NCBI GenBank assembly: GCA_009911355.1
Contig: QXXE01000027.1
Span: 1 to 48,774 of the forward strand
Origin: Clostridiaceae bacterium
GTDB taxonomy: Bacteria > Bacillota > Clostridia > Oscillospirales > Butyricicoccaceae
Direction of reading: 5' to 3'
Length of the DNA: 48,774 nucleotides
Both the position numbers and the translations under genes were made by a program. Below the pieces are notes generated by a model. The model saw only the letters and a list, made by a program, of their open reading frames with translations, was not told the DNA's origin and did no database searches. Position 1 is the first letter of the stretch. Each line of letters starts with the position of its first letter. Of the stretch, positions 31,865-39,422 are shown in pieces.

Positions 31865-33162
31865 ATGAAATTCTGTTTTGCGGCTTTGGGGTGTAAGGTA
31901 AACCTTTTTGAGACGCAGGCGTTGGAGCAGCTTGCGCGGGAGCGCGGGCACGAGATCGTAGCGGCAGGTGCAGATGCGGCGGTATTGAACACCTGCGCGG
32001 TCACATCGGTGAGCGAGCATAAAAATATCCGGGCGGTCCACCGGCTGCGCAGGGATAATCCGGATGCGGTGCTGGCAGTATGCGGCTGTTTTGCACAGCT
32101 CGACCCGGAGCGGCTGGGCGCGATGGAAGAGGCAGATCTTGTCTGCGGCACGTCTGACCGTGCGGCTGTGATCGAATTGTGCGAAAAAGCGGTGCGCGAG
32201 GGACAGCGCGGCGGCAGGCTGGGGCTGGAAAACGCCAACACATTTGAACTGCTGCGGGCGGGCGTTCCCGCTGGACGGACAAGGGCGCTGCTTAAAATCC
32301 AGGACGGTTGCGATCATTACTGTACTTATTGCATTATCCCGTATGTACGCGGGCATGTGCGCTCCATGCCGCCTGCGGCAGCCCTGGAAGAAGCGCGGCG
32401 GCTTGCCGCATCCGGGGTGCGGGAAATCGTTGTAACCGGGATCGAAATCGCCTCTTACGGGATCGATTTGCAGGAGAAAATCGGGCTTACAGACCTTTTG
32501 TGCCGGATGCTGGCGGAAAATCCGGAGGTGCGGTTCCGTCTGGGCTCGCTTGAGCCGCGCATTGCGGATGAAAGCTTTTGCGGACGGCTGAAAGGCTTCC
32601 CGAACCTTGCGCCGCATTTCCATCTTTCGCTCCAAAGCGGCTGTGACGCTGTGCTGAAGCGGATGCACCGTCGGTACAGCACTATATTATATAGGGAGAA
32701 CGCGGCACGGCTGCGCGAAGCGTTTCCTGGCTGCTCGCTAACAACCATTTAATTGTAGGGTTCCCTGGAGAAACCGAAGACGAATTTATGCAGACGCTGG
32801 CGTTTCTTGACGAATGCGGGTTTGCCGCGGTGCATGTATTCCCATATTCGGTGCGCGAAGGGACGGTTGCTGCAAAAATGGAAGAGCAGCTGCCAGCGCA
32901 GGTCAAGGAGGAACGGGCGGTACGTGCCAAAGCGGCTGTGAAAGCCCTTAGCGAGCGCTACCGGCAGGGGTTTGTCGGACGGGAGGTCCCCGTGCTGTTG
33001 GAGCACCCGGCAGGGGAGGGGCTGTGGAGCGGGCACCCGCCATATGCATTCCCCGTGTATGTGCCCGCCGGGGAGGGCAGCAAAAACACCCTGTGCCATG
33101 TGCGGCTGACAGAGGTATACCGGGATGGGCTGCGCGGCGAAGCGTTGGGCGCTGCCCGCTGA
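31865..33162 (+). pseudogene. mtaB: tRNA t6A37 methylthiotransferase MtaB, broken by a one-base deletion
   Basis: MtaB adds the 2-methylthio group to t6A37 in tRNAs reading ANN codons. The N-terminal MTTase domain starts MKFCFAALGCKVNLFET. Radical SAM Cys149, Cys153 and Cys156 are in CDHYCTYC. The C-terminal TRAM-like end is in another frame. Frame 1 stops at 32750-32752 right after SLTT; the next frame reads on with LIVGFPGETEDEF, MQTLAFLDECG and VFPYSVREGT. The family sequence at the break is TTDLIVGFPGE, which one missing G (the first base of the Asp codon, between 32746 and 32747) would restore. A sequencing error cannot be excluded. Otherwise the length, about 432 codons, is normal. Confidence 0.85.
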
Positions 33163-33227
33163 CCTGCCAGAAGAAAATAGCCTGCTGAAAAAACGGCGGG
33201 AAGTATGCACCAACCCCGGCGCGCTTC

Positions 33228-33238
33228 CATAGTATGAT
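33228..33238 (+). promoter_or_regulatory. Possible promoter -10 of the Cys-rich gene
   Basis: CATAGTATGAT combines a CATA-type (sigma-E/sigma-K) start with TATGAT. No clear -35. Tentative. Confidence 0.25.
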
Positions 33239-33267
33239 GTGAAATCAAACTTAGGAGGCAAACAATC

Positions 33268-33498
33268 ATGTGTAACTCTTTCAATGGCTGGTCTGACAAC
33301 GCTTGGTGGATCATCATCGCGATCGTCCTCATTTGGGTCTGCTGCTGCAACGGCAATAATTCCGGTGTCGGCGGCGTGACCGATAGCAACGGCTGCTGCT
33401 GCTGTTGCTGCAATGGTGGCAACAACACCGGCGTCGGCGGCGTGACCACGAACCCGGGCTGCAACTGCTGCAATTGCTGCAATTGCTGCTGCTGCTAA
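33268..33498 (+). CDS. Small Cys-rich membrane protein, 76 aa with 19 Cys
   Basis: One membrane segment (about 13-25, WWIIIAIVLIWV) precedes a Cys-rich tail made of two related units. Each has Cys cluster, then NG(N)NxGVGGVT, then a further cluster: CCC + NGNNSGVGGVTDSNG + CCCCCC, then NGGNNTGVGGVTTNPG + C-N-CC-N-CC-N-CCCC. No signal cleavage site is seen. Codons for Cys are mostly TGC, typical of the genome. AGGAGG lies 9 nt before ATG 33268 and a strong terminator follows, so it is transcribed alone. It may bind metals or cross-link as a spore or envelope component; function unknown. Similar short Cys-rich proteins occur in Clostridia. Confidence 0.7.
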   Translation: MCNSFNGWSDNAWWIIIAIVLIWVCCCNGNNSGVGGVTDSNGCCCCCCNGGNNTGVGGVTTNPGCNCCNCCNCCCC

Positions 33499-33539
33499 AC
33501 CCATCTGTACGGGCCAGATGCCCGTAAACAATCCTTTCT

Positions 33540-33573
33540 GGCGCGGCCCCAATCGGGGCTGCGCCGCTTTTTT
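33540..33573 (+). terminator. Terminator after the Cys-rich gene
   Basis: GGCGC-G-GCCCC / GGGGC-T-GCGCC stem with an AATC loop, then GC and six Ts. Confidence 0.88.
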
Positions 33574-33583
33574 GTAGAAATGC

Positions 33584-33612
33584 ATGACAGGGCGCGGAAA
33601 ATATGGTATACT
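33584..33612 (+). promoter_or_regulatory. Promoter of the lipoprotein gene
   Basis: ATGACA at 33584-33589, 17-bp spacer ending TGG, TATACT at 33607-33612. It overlaps the frame beginning at 33584, which is therefore not the start. Confidence 0.6.
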
Positions 33613-33682
33613 GGCAGAAAAGGCGGGGCTGCTGTGTTGGCCCCGCGCTGAATTTTGCTGGAAGGGAAAGGTTGGGAAGGAT

Positions 33683-34120
33683 TTGAGAATACAGCGCCGA
33701 AAATGGATAGCAGCATTGATGCTGGCGGTACTGCTGAGCGGCTGCGGCGGGGGGACATCCCCTGCGCAGGAATTTCTTACAAGGGGGACAAGCGGGACGC
33801 AGGAAGTTTCCGCATCCCGCGGGATCGCGTCCGGCGGGACATTGTTTGTTTCTCTGGAAAAAGAGCTCGGCATGCATTGCACAGTGAATTGGGAAGTTTT
33901 AGGCGAAGAGGTGACACAGGCGCAGGTCGTTATGATGCTGGAGACCTTCCGGATGTACATGGAGGACGCGCTGGACGGGCTGACAACCGAAGAAGCGGGA
34001 GAGGGCAATCTGGATGATTTTGTTGCGGAAACTGTTCAAAAAGCGGTCGAACAGCTGGATAGTGACCAAATTTCAGTGGAAGCCGAGACGGCTGGCTATG
34101 AGCGGACAGAGGCGTCCTGA
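33683..34120 (+). CDS. Small lipoprotein, unknown
   Basis: 145 aa. A signal peptide (RRKWIAALMLAVLLSGC) ends in a lipobox, so the mature protein is anchored by its Cys. The rest is acidic and helical (LETFRMYMEDALDGLTTEEAG, then FVAETVQKAVEQLDSD). No recognised domain. Start TTG 33683; the ribosome site choice is uncertain because GGAAGG lies 2 nt away and GGGAAAGG 11 nt away. It precedes efp on the same strand but efp has its own promoter. Confidence 0.6.
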   Translation: MRIQRRKWIAALMLAVLLSGCGGGTSPAQEFLTRGTSGTQEVSASRGIASGGTLFVSLEKELGMHCTVNWEVLGEEVTQAQVVMMLETFRMYMEDALDGLTTEEAGEGNLDDFVAETVQKAVEQLDSDQISVEAETAGYERTEAS

Positions 34121-34150
34121 AAAAAATTTAAAATTTTTTTGAAAAAAGGC

Positions 34151-34179
34151 TTGCATATTCCGGGAAAATATTGTAGAAT
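34151..34179 (+). promoter_or_regulatory. Promoter of efp
   Basis: TTGCAT at 34151-34156, 17-bp spacer, TAGAAT at 34174-34179. Confidence 0.75.
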
Positions 34180-34224
34180 GAAAAAGCTGAATGAACAGCA
34201 CTTCACTTTGGAGGTTAGTATCGT

Positions 34225-34788
34225 ATGATTTCTGCTGGCGAGTTTCGCAATGGCGTTACATTTGAAATGGACGGCCAGGTTCTTCAGGTTGTTGAGTTTC
34301 AGCACGTGAAGCCGGGCAAAGGTGCAGCGTTTGTACGCGTAAAAATGAAAAACGTGATCACCGGCGCGGTTACCGAGCGTTCGTTCAACCCTTCCGATAA
34401 GTACGAGCCTGCTTATGTAGAGCGCAAGGAAATGCAGTATCTCTATGCAGACGGCGACCTCTATTATTTCATGGATACTGAATCCTATGAGCAGCTGCCG
34501 ATTAACAAGTCGACACTTGGGGATGATTTCCGTTTTGTAACGGAAAATATGAACTGCAAGGTTCTTTCCTATAAGGGCAGCGTGTTTGCTGTAGAGCCCC
34601 CGCTTTTTGTAGAGCTGGAGATTACGGAAACTGATCCGGGCTTCAAGGGGAACACGGCAACCAATACGCTCAAGCCTGCGACTGTGGAGACCGGCGCGAC
34701 CGTATCTGTCCCGCTCTTTATCGAGACGGGCGACCGCATCAAGATCGACACTCGCACGGGTGAATACTTGGAGCGCGCAAAGGGCTAA
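34225..34788 (+). CDS. efp: Translation elongation factor P
   Basis: 187-aa factor that rescues ribosomes stalled at polyproline stretches. It shows the three beta-barrel domains typical of [14 protein letters not shown] at the start, the acceptor loop KPGKGAAF with K32 at the tip (the residue modified in many bacteria), [27 protein letters not shown] in pieces, and the C-terminal [21 protein letters not shown] lies before the ATG. No lysyl modification genes (epmA/epmB) are nearby. The next gene follows 39 nt later, as in other Clostridia. Confidence 0.97.
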   Translation: MISAGEFRNGVTFEMDGQVLQVVEFQHVKPGKGAAFVRVKMKNVITGAVTERSFNPSDKYEPAYVERKEMQYLYADGDLYYFMDTESYEQLPINKSTLGDDFRFVTENMNCKVLSYKGSVFAVEPPLFVELEITETDPGFKGNTATNTLKPATVETGATVSVPLFIETGDRIKIDTRTGEYLERAKG

Positions 34789-34827
34789 AAAACAATATTC
34801 CTTCGACATTATTCAGGAGGTATGAAG

Positions 34828-35271
34828 ATGACTGTGACAGAACGCGTGGTATATCTGAAGGGCCTGATTAATGGCATGGAACTTGATGCCGATAAAAAAG
34901 AAGGCAGGCTTTGGACAGCTGTAATCTCTGTGATGGAGGAGCTGGCGGACGCTGTTGTGGAATTGCAGCAGCAGAATGCAGAGCTTGCGGAAGAGCTTGA
35001 CGACGTCTATGAGGAACTCAGCGCTGTAGAAGAGGAATTTCTGGACGAGGATGAATTTGATTCCGATGATTTGCTTTATCAGGTGATTTGTCCTACTTGT
35101 GATGAAGTAATCTATATGGATGATGATATGCTTGCAGAGGGGAGCACGGTGTGTCCCGCCTGCGGCGAAGAGCTTGAATTTGATCTTTCCGGCCTTGAGG
35201 ATGAGGAGATGGTTTCCGAAGGCAATTTGGATCAGATGATTGCTGAGGAATCCCCGGAAGCCGTCGAGTAA
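34828..35271 (+). CDS. CD1247-type protein with zinc-ribbon
   Basis: 147 aa. An N-terminal helix-rich region (about 1-75; VVELQQQNAELAEELDDVYE) is likely a coiled coil. The middle is acidic. A zinc ribbon follows with CPTC and CPAC (about 90-115) in VICPTCDEVIY and STVCPACGEELEF. The family was named from Clostridioides difficile CD1247 and is conserved next to efp in Clostridia; its function is not known to me. ATG 34828 is chosen since AGGAGG is 7 nt upstream; ATG 34822 would leave only 1 nt. Confidence 0.75.
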   Translation: MTVTERVVYLKGLINGMELDADKKEGRLWTAVISVMEELADAVVELQQQNAELAEELDDVYEELSAVEEEFLDEDEFDSDDLLYQVICPTCDEVIYMDDDMLAEGSTVCPACGEELEFDLSGLEDEEMVSEGNLDQMIAEESPEAVE

Positions 35272-35291
35272 GGCACTAAAATGTAAATAGT

Positions 35292-35308
35292 GGCGGCAGT
35301 TTGCCGCC
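35292..35308 (+). terminator. Hairpin between the CD1247-type gene and tRNA-Val
   Basis: GGCGGCA-GTT-TGCCGCC perfect stem, followed by TGATTT. It may end the efp operon or be a processing site of the tRNA precursor. Confidence 0.5.
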
Positions 35309-35314
35309 TGATTT

Positions 35315-35390
35315 GGACACTTAGCTCAGCTGGAAGAGCATCCGCTTGACGTGCGGAAGGTCGAGGGTTCGAGCCCCCCAGTGTCCACCA
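35315..35390 (+). tRNA. tRNA-Val (anticodon GAC)
   Basis: Cloverleaf of 76 nt with encoded CCA. Acceptor stem GGACACT / AGTGTCC, D-arm GCTC / GAGC, anticodon stem TCCGC / GCGGA with loop TTGACGT, so anticodon GAC reading GUC/GUU, T-loop TTCGAGC, and discriminator base A. The T stem as I fold it has one A-C mismatch. The T-box upstream of ilvB has a probable GTC specifier, for which this is the cognate tRNA. Confidence 0.93.
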
Positions 35391-35394
35391 CCAG

Positions 35395-35420
35395 ACTCCC
35401 GGATTTTATCCGGGAGTTTT
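35395..35420 (+). terminator. Terminator after tRNA-Val
   Basis: ACTCCCGGA / TCCGGGAGT stem, then TTT. It starts 5 nt after the encoded CCA. Confidence 0.8.
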
Positions 35421-35473
35421 ATACTTATGGCGGGCCTATTACTGAGTCAGTGACAGACGAGAGGGGGATTCCT

Positions 35474-36778
35474 GTGCAGCTTATCAAGCGGTTACTGCGC
35501 TGTGTGCCGGTTTTGCTGTTTGCCAATATGATATGGCTGTTTCATTCTATAGGTTTTAGGAGTGTGTTTGTGCTGCTGGCCGCTGCGGTTTTGGAGGTGC
35601 TGCCATATCCTCATGACCGGTGGGCTACCCGCAGGCTGCGTATCTTACACAGCGGATGTGAAATGCTGTATGTGTTTGCGTTTTCGTTCCTGGTCGAATG
35701 CGGTATCTGGATACATATTTTTGCAGTCAAATCACTGATATTTTGGCTAAATTTGTTGTGCTCGCTGCTGGTCTTGTTTGCTGTCCTGCTGAGCGGGATG
35801 CTGTGCATTTTTTTCTGCTCCAAGCAAGCAGGGATATTGCGGAGGGTACTGCTGCTGATTTTCTGGTGGCTGCCTGGCGTTAATTTTTATCTGATTGTTC
35901 AGATTGGCGCAGCTGCAAGAAGGGAATACCGCTTTGAACTCGCCTGCCTGGAGCGGGACGAGATCCGGAAATCCTCTGAATTGTGCAACACACGTTATCC
36001 GATCCTCCTGGTGCACGGCATTTTCTTCCGGGATTGGCAGCTGCTCGATTATTGGGGGCGTATCACCTCCGAATTGAAGAAAAACGGCGCGCGGGTCTAT
36101 TTTGGAAAGCAGCAGTCGGCAGATGCGGTTGCACGCAGCGCAGAGGAGCTTTGCCAGCAAATCCTTCGGGTGATTAAGCTTGAAAACTGTGAGAAAGTCA
36201 ATATTATCGCTCACTCAAAAGGCGGTCTGGACTCCCGTTATGCCATTACGCATTACGGTATGGATCAATATGTTGCGTCCCTGACGACGGTGAATACGCC
36301 GCATTGGGGCTGCAATTTTGTTGATCTTTTGCTTCGTGTCCTACCAGAAGGGGTGATTGGTTTTCTGGCTGGGCGATACAATGCGCTTTTCCGCAAGCTT
36401 GGTGACATTGACCCGGATTTTGAGAAGGGGGTACGGGATCTGACAGCCGCACGCTGCGCGGAATTTAACCGGGAAACCCCAGACAGTCCCGGCGTTTATT
36501 ATCAAAGTGTAATGTCCCGGCTGCGCAGCGCACGAAGCGCGATTTTCCCAATGAACCTTTGTTATTTGCTGATCAGGCGTCTTGACGGTGACAATGATGG
36601 GCTGGTTGCGGTGGATTCGGCAGTCTGGGGTGATTACCGGGGGCTGATTGAAACGCCGTACCGCAAAGGCGTTTCGCATGGGGATGTTGTTGACCTGCTT
36701 CGGGAGAATTTGAAGGGTTTCGACGTCCGCGAGTATTATGTTCAGCTGGTACATGATTTGAAAAAGCGGGGATTTTGA
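35474..36778 (+). CDS. Membrane-anchored alpha/beta-hydrolase (lipase)
   Basis: 434 aa. Four to five hydrophobic segments (about 8-145) precede a lipase domain. Seen are oxyanion-hole HGIFF (181-185), nucleophile Ser248 in AHSKGG, Asp candidates in DGDNDG (371-376) and His402 in VSHGD. The C-terminal half resembles triacylglycerol lipases of the LipA/LIP3-type fold, with NTPHWG and FNRETPDSPGVYYQS. Substrate is not known. GTG 35474 has GAGGGGG 6 nt upstream; the frame from 35351 runs through the tRNA and is rejected. Bidirectional terminator downstream. Confidence 0.85.
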   Translation: MQLIKRLLRCVPVLLFANMIWLFHSIGFRSVFVLLAAAVLEVLPYPHDRWATRRLRILHSGCEMLYVFAFSFLVECGIWIHIFAVKSLIFWLNLLCSLLVLFAVLLSGMLCIFFCSKQAGILRRVLLLIFWWLPGVNFYLIVQIGAAARREYRFELACLERDEIRKSSELCNTRYPILLVHGIFFRDWQLLDYWGRITSELKKNGARVYFGKQQSADAVARSAEELCQQILRVIKLENCEKVNIIAHSKGGLDSRYAITHYGMDQYVASLTTVNTPHWGCNFVDLLLRVLPEGVIGFLAGRYNALFRKLGDIDPDFEKGVRDLTAARCAEFNRETPDSPGVYYQSVMSRLRSARSAIFPMNLCYLLIRRLDGDNDGLVAVDSAVWGDYRGLIETPYRKGVSHGDVVDLLRENLKGFDVREYYVQLVHDLKKRGF

Positions 36779-36789
36779 ACCTACTGCCT

Positions 36790-36819
36790 AAAAAAACGCC
36801 CCTTACAGGGCGTTTTTTT
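36790..36819. terminator. Bidirectional terminator
   Basis: A-run, ACGCCC / GGGCGT stem, T-run. Ends the lipase gene and overlaps the end of the NADAR pseudogene on the minus strand. Confidence 0.88.
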
Positions 36820-37219
36820 CGATCTGAAGCGCTTTTCGCACATCCATCAATGTAAAACCGAGCAGGTTTTGTCCCTGCCACTGGCCGGGGTCAAGCCGCC
36901 GTTCGTCTTTGATGGACAGGCCGATTCCCCAGATCTTATCTTGTACGGCGCACTCCGCCACGATGTATTTATAAGTATCGAAAAGATTTTCTTTCAGCAT
37001 CTCATTTTAACTGAATTTTGCTATCAGGCCGCGGTAAACGATGAGCTGTCGGAAGCCATTCCAGAACAAATCGTCATAGCCCTACACAAACCGCCCAAGC
37101 GCTTTGATTTTGCCGATGTTATCGGCTGCCATTCTCTGTGATTCGGCTGCGGCGTCATCGAACAAACGTGCGTTTTCTGACATCATGTACTATTTCAAGC
37201 GGTTTATAATATCCCTCTT
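36803..37219 (-). pseudogene. NADAR/YbiA-family pseudogene with three in-frame stops
   Basis: NADAR proteins act on ADP-ribosyl or N-glycosidic bonds. In one frame it reads from YMMSENARLFDD through KIKALGRFV, GYDDLFWNGFRQLIVYRG, KFS, then KYIVAECAVQDKIWGIGL and a C-terminal WQGQNLLGFTLMDVR, all typical of the family. Three stops interrupt it without any frameshift: TAG at 37192-37190 (family Gln before YMM), TAG at 37084-37082, TAA at 37009-37007 (family Gln after KFS). Only the last third (from ATG 37000) remains open, 65 codons. The N-terminal part before YMM is gone. It begins right after the SdpI-like gene's stop. The gene is dead by sequence. Confidence 0.85.
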
Positions 37220-37220
37220 T

Positions 37221-37604
37221 TCAGATCATTTTCCGCTTGCCGTTTTCATCAAAGGAAGCTTTCAGCGCGTGTTCGACCTGCCAGATGATCACAAAAATTG
37301 GAATGCAGAACACGCCGCAGAGAATACTGCCAGCAACCCCGACCAGACCGGCGTTTTTCCCAAGGAGCGGCAACATAGCAAGAATTCCGACGGGCAGCTC
37401 CACCCGCCCCCAGCGCCACGACAGGCGGGCGAATTCAGCCTGCGCAAACTGCCAGGTGTCGGCGTTGCGCATGGAGCGCCGGGTGCGGTAGCCAAACACA
37501 TAGTTCATGGTCTGGGGGGCGTGGGCCCGGAACATCCATCCGAACAGCAGAAGCATCCCAGGGATCAAAAGCACACTGAGCAGCATAAAAAACCAAAACC
37601 CCAT
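37221..37604 (-). CDS. SdpI-family membrane protein
   Basis: 127 aa with three to four hydrophobic segments. The SdpI-family signature is GYRTRRSMRNADTWQFAQAE around residues 38-57. In Bacillus SdpI gives immunity to the SdpC killing peptide and signals; stand-alone homologues in other bacteria are common, and no sdpC-like gene is visible here. ATG 37604 is the start. It lies directly upstream of the NADAR remnant on the same strand. Confidence 0.78.
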   Translation of the reverse strand: MGFWFFMLLSVLLIPGMLLLFGWMFRAHAPQTMNYVFGYRTRRSMRNADTWQFAQAEFARLSWRWGRVELPVGILAMLPLLGKNAGLVGVAGSILCGVFCIPIFVIIWQVEHALKASFDENGKRKMI

Positions 37605-37786
37605 ATTTCACCCTCCCGATGTCGTTTGCAGCCGAAAAAGCGGCATAGCTTAATCCGCACTATTTTTAAGAGCTTCCCACAGCATATCAAAGCGTCAGCC
37701 CCAGTAGCGCTTGCCCTAATTATAGCGAAATTTCCAAAGCATGTCAAGGACGGCATGCACGGATCAAGCGGCTCCCAGTCAGTGGG

Positions 37787-37893
37787 CGCAAAGCCCCGCC
37801 CGCAGGCGGTGAAAGGGAGTCCAGAGGGTCTGAGACCCTCTGGCGGGGTCCAGGGCCGCGCGCCTGGCCGCCCTCCGCAGAGGGCGGAACCCT
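37787..37893 (+). repeat. GC-rich dispersed intergenic repeat, copy D
   Basis: CCCCGCCCGCAGGCGG, then TGAAAGGGAG, then the palindrome CCAGAGGGTC / GACCCTCTGG (37821-37843). Matches copies A and C in order and spacing. It lies between the SdpI-like and DUF4363 genes. Confidence 0.75.
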
Positions 37894-38273
37894 CAAAAGA
37901 TGTTCGCAAGGCTGGGCTCTTCGCGCTCGGGCAAGTGGCGCAGCAGCGCCCGGAGCTCTGCCGCCTGCATCCGGCATTCGGACAAGTCGCCGTTTTCCGC
38001 AGCCTGCAACGCCGCTTCAAACAGCCGCTCGATTTCGTCCAGCTCCGTATGCGGCAGCACTGCGCCCAGCAGCGTCCGGTTCGAGCGCCAGCCCTCCCGT
38101 GCAGCAAGCAGGGTTTCCTGCGCCTGCGTGATGTTGCCTTCCCACGTCAGCATGGAAAACGTCTCGACCTCCGCGCTCAGCGCGTCCGCCAGCCGCGCCA
38201 GCTCCCAGCGGCATCCGATACAGACCCCAACCAGCACTGCCAGTAGTACAACAGCCGTGACCAGCCGTTTCAT
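37893..38273 (-). CDS. DUF4363 family protein
   Basis: 126 aa. A membrane segment (about 5-22, VVLLAVLVGVCIG) acts as an anchor; the rest is a helical extracytoplasmic region (WEGNITQAQETLLAAREGW, LFEAALQAAENGDLSECRMQ). The DUF4363 family is found next to DUF421 genes in spore formers. Function unknown. It begins 3 nt after the DUF421 stop, so both are in one operon. Confidence 0.75.
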   Translation of the reverse strand: MKRLVTAVVLLAVLVGVCIGCRWELARLADALSAEVETFSMLTWEGNITQAQETLLAAREGWRSNRTLLGAVLPHTELDEIERLFEAALQAAENGDLSECRMQAAELRALLRHLPEREEPSLANIF

Positions 38274-38276
38274 CGC

Positions 38277-38951
38277 TTACCCCTCCTTCTTCTGGATAAA
38301 TTCGTTTCCACAGTCATCCAGAGTCATCAGGAACACCTCTTCGATGCCCCCGATATGCGCTTTTTGCACCCGCTTTTCGACTTCTTCACGCGTTTTGCCC
38401 AGATGGCGCAGGTTCGCCTCGACCAACTGCCCGTCCGAGATCACAATCAGCGGAAGCCCCGCGTCCTTCGGCTGAAGCCCCAGCATCTGCGCGTTGACCG
38501 GCTGGTATTCCGGCTTGTAAACATAGCTCAGCTGCCCGTTTGGCTCGATCAGCCCATATTTCAGCTCCGCTACCGAGTGGATATTCTGCTGCCGCAGCGC
38601 CTCCATAACCTCATCAGTCGTCAGCCGCATCTGCCGCATCTTCCGGCGGTCCAGCTTGCCGCCCCGGATGATGATCGCCGCCCGCCCGTTCAGCATCCGC
38701 CGCAGCCGCCGGCTTTTCAAGCATAGGAAACTCACCACGATTTCCAGCGAGATCAGGGTCACAATTGGGATTACCCCCGCAAACAGCGGAATCCCCAGGT
38801 CCTGCATCGGGATTGCAGCCAGCTCGGATACCAGAATGGTTACCACCAGCTCCGAAGGTTCCAGTTCGCCGATCTGCCGCTTGCCCATAATCCGAAGCGC
38901 CGCGACAACAACCACATATAAAATCAAGGTCCGGATAAACGATACCGCCAT
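38277..38951 (-). CDS. DUF421 (YetF-family) membrane protein
   Basis: 224 aa. Three N-terminal membrane segments include IRTLILYVVVVAALRIMGKR and LVVTILVSELAAIPMQD. A cytoplasmic DUF421 domain follows with RGGKLDRRKMRQMRLT, LRQQNIHSVAELKYGL and VISDGQLVEANLRHLG. Bacillus relatives (YetF, YdfS) are expressed in the forespore; a role in spore lipids or resistance is likely only by analogy. AGGAGG precedes ATG 38951. Confidence 0.85.
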   Translation of the reverse strand: MAVSFIRTLILYVVVVAALRIMGKRQIGELEPSELVVTILVSELAAIPMQDLGIPLFAGVIPIVTLISLEIVVSFLCLKSRRLRRMLNGRAAIIIRGGKLDRRKMRQMRLTTDEVMEALRQQNIHSVAELKYGLIEPNGQLSYVYKPEYQPVNAQMLGLQPKDAGLPLIVISDGQLVEANLRHLGKTREEVEKRVQKAHIGGIEEVFLMTLDDCGNEFIQKKEG

Positions 38952-38980
38952 GCTTCAATGCCTCCTATTTTGGGTTTACA

Positions 38981-39009
38981 TAGTTTTACATATTTCCAAA
39001 GGTTTATAC
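38981..39009 (-). promoter_or_regulatory. Possible sigma-G-like promoter for DUF421-DUF4363
   Basis: Minus strand: GTATA (plus 39005-39009), 17-bp spacer, AAAACTA (plus 38981-38987), near the CATACTA consensus. The same 17-bp spacing as before spoVAF. Weak. Confidence 0.35.
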
Positions 39010-39046
39010 AATGAAATACTTTGTGAAAAAATCCAAAAATAAACTG

Positions 39047-39075
39047 TTGACTTTTCTGCGTTAAAACTTTATAAT
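39047..39075 (+). promoter_or_regulatory. Promoter of the ilvB T-box leader
   Basis: TTGACT at 39047-39052, 17-bp spacer, TATAAT at 39070-39075. Confidence 0.85.
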
Positions 39076-39081
39076 ATGTAA

Positions 39082-39372
39082 GTACATACAGCAAATGCAG
39101 TGACCGGGAACAGTAACCCTTTCCAATGCCTTGCAGAGAGCCGCCGGATTGGTGCGAGGCGGCAGCGGAGGGGAGCGGTGAACGTCCTCCCGAGAGCAGC
39201 CGACCGAACAAGCATTTTTTTAGTAGGCTCGGACGGGATGCCCGCCGTTATCAGGGTTTGCGCCGTGCGCACGGCGCAGCAGAGTGGCCGCTTTTCCAGG
39301 CGGCAACGAGAGTGGTACCGCAGAGCAGTTTGCCTTTGTCTCTTGAACGAGATAAGGGCGTTTTTATTTTTA
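39082..39372 (+). promoter_or_regulatory. T-box riboswitch controlling ilvB, probable Val (GTC) specifier
   Basis: A 5' leader of about 290 nt. Stem I contains the AGAGAGCCG...GGCGGC and GGTGCGAGG regions of the distal loop. The specifier region reads GTGAAC-GTC at 39178-39186, so GTC (39184-39186) is the likely codon. The T-box core GAGTGGTACCGCAG (39309-39322) provides TGGT to pair with the uncharged tRNA ACCA end. The terminator is an 11-bp stem (GCCTTTGTCTC / GAGATAAGGGC, 39332-39359), then GTTTTTATTTT. Uncharged tRNA would stabilise the antiterminator and allow ilv expression when valine is short. The exact specifier frame is my reading. Confidence 0.85.
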
Positions 39373-39422
39373 GCCCGCAGGGGCGCCCGTCCCTGGTGCG
39401 GCGTACAGGAAGGAAGTTCAGC

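Noticed and set aside
35351..35473. Long N-terminal part of the lipase frame
   Set aside because: It runs through tRNA-Val and its terminator.
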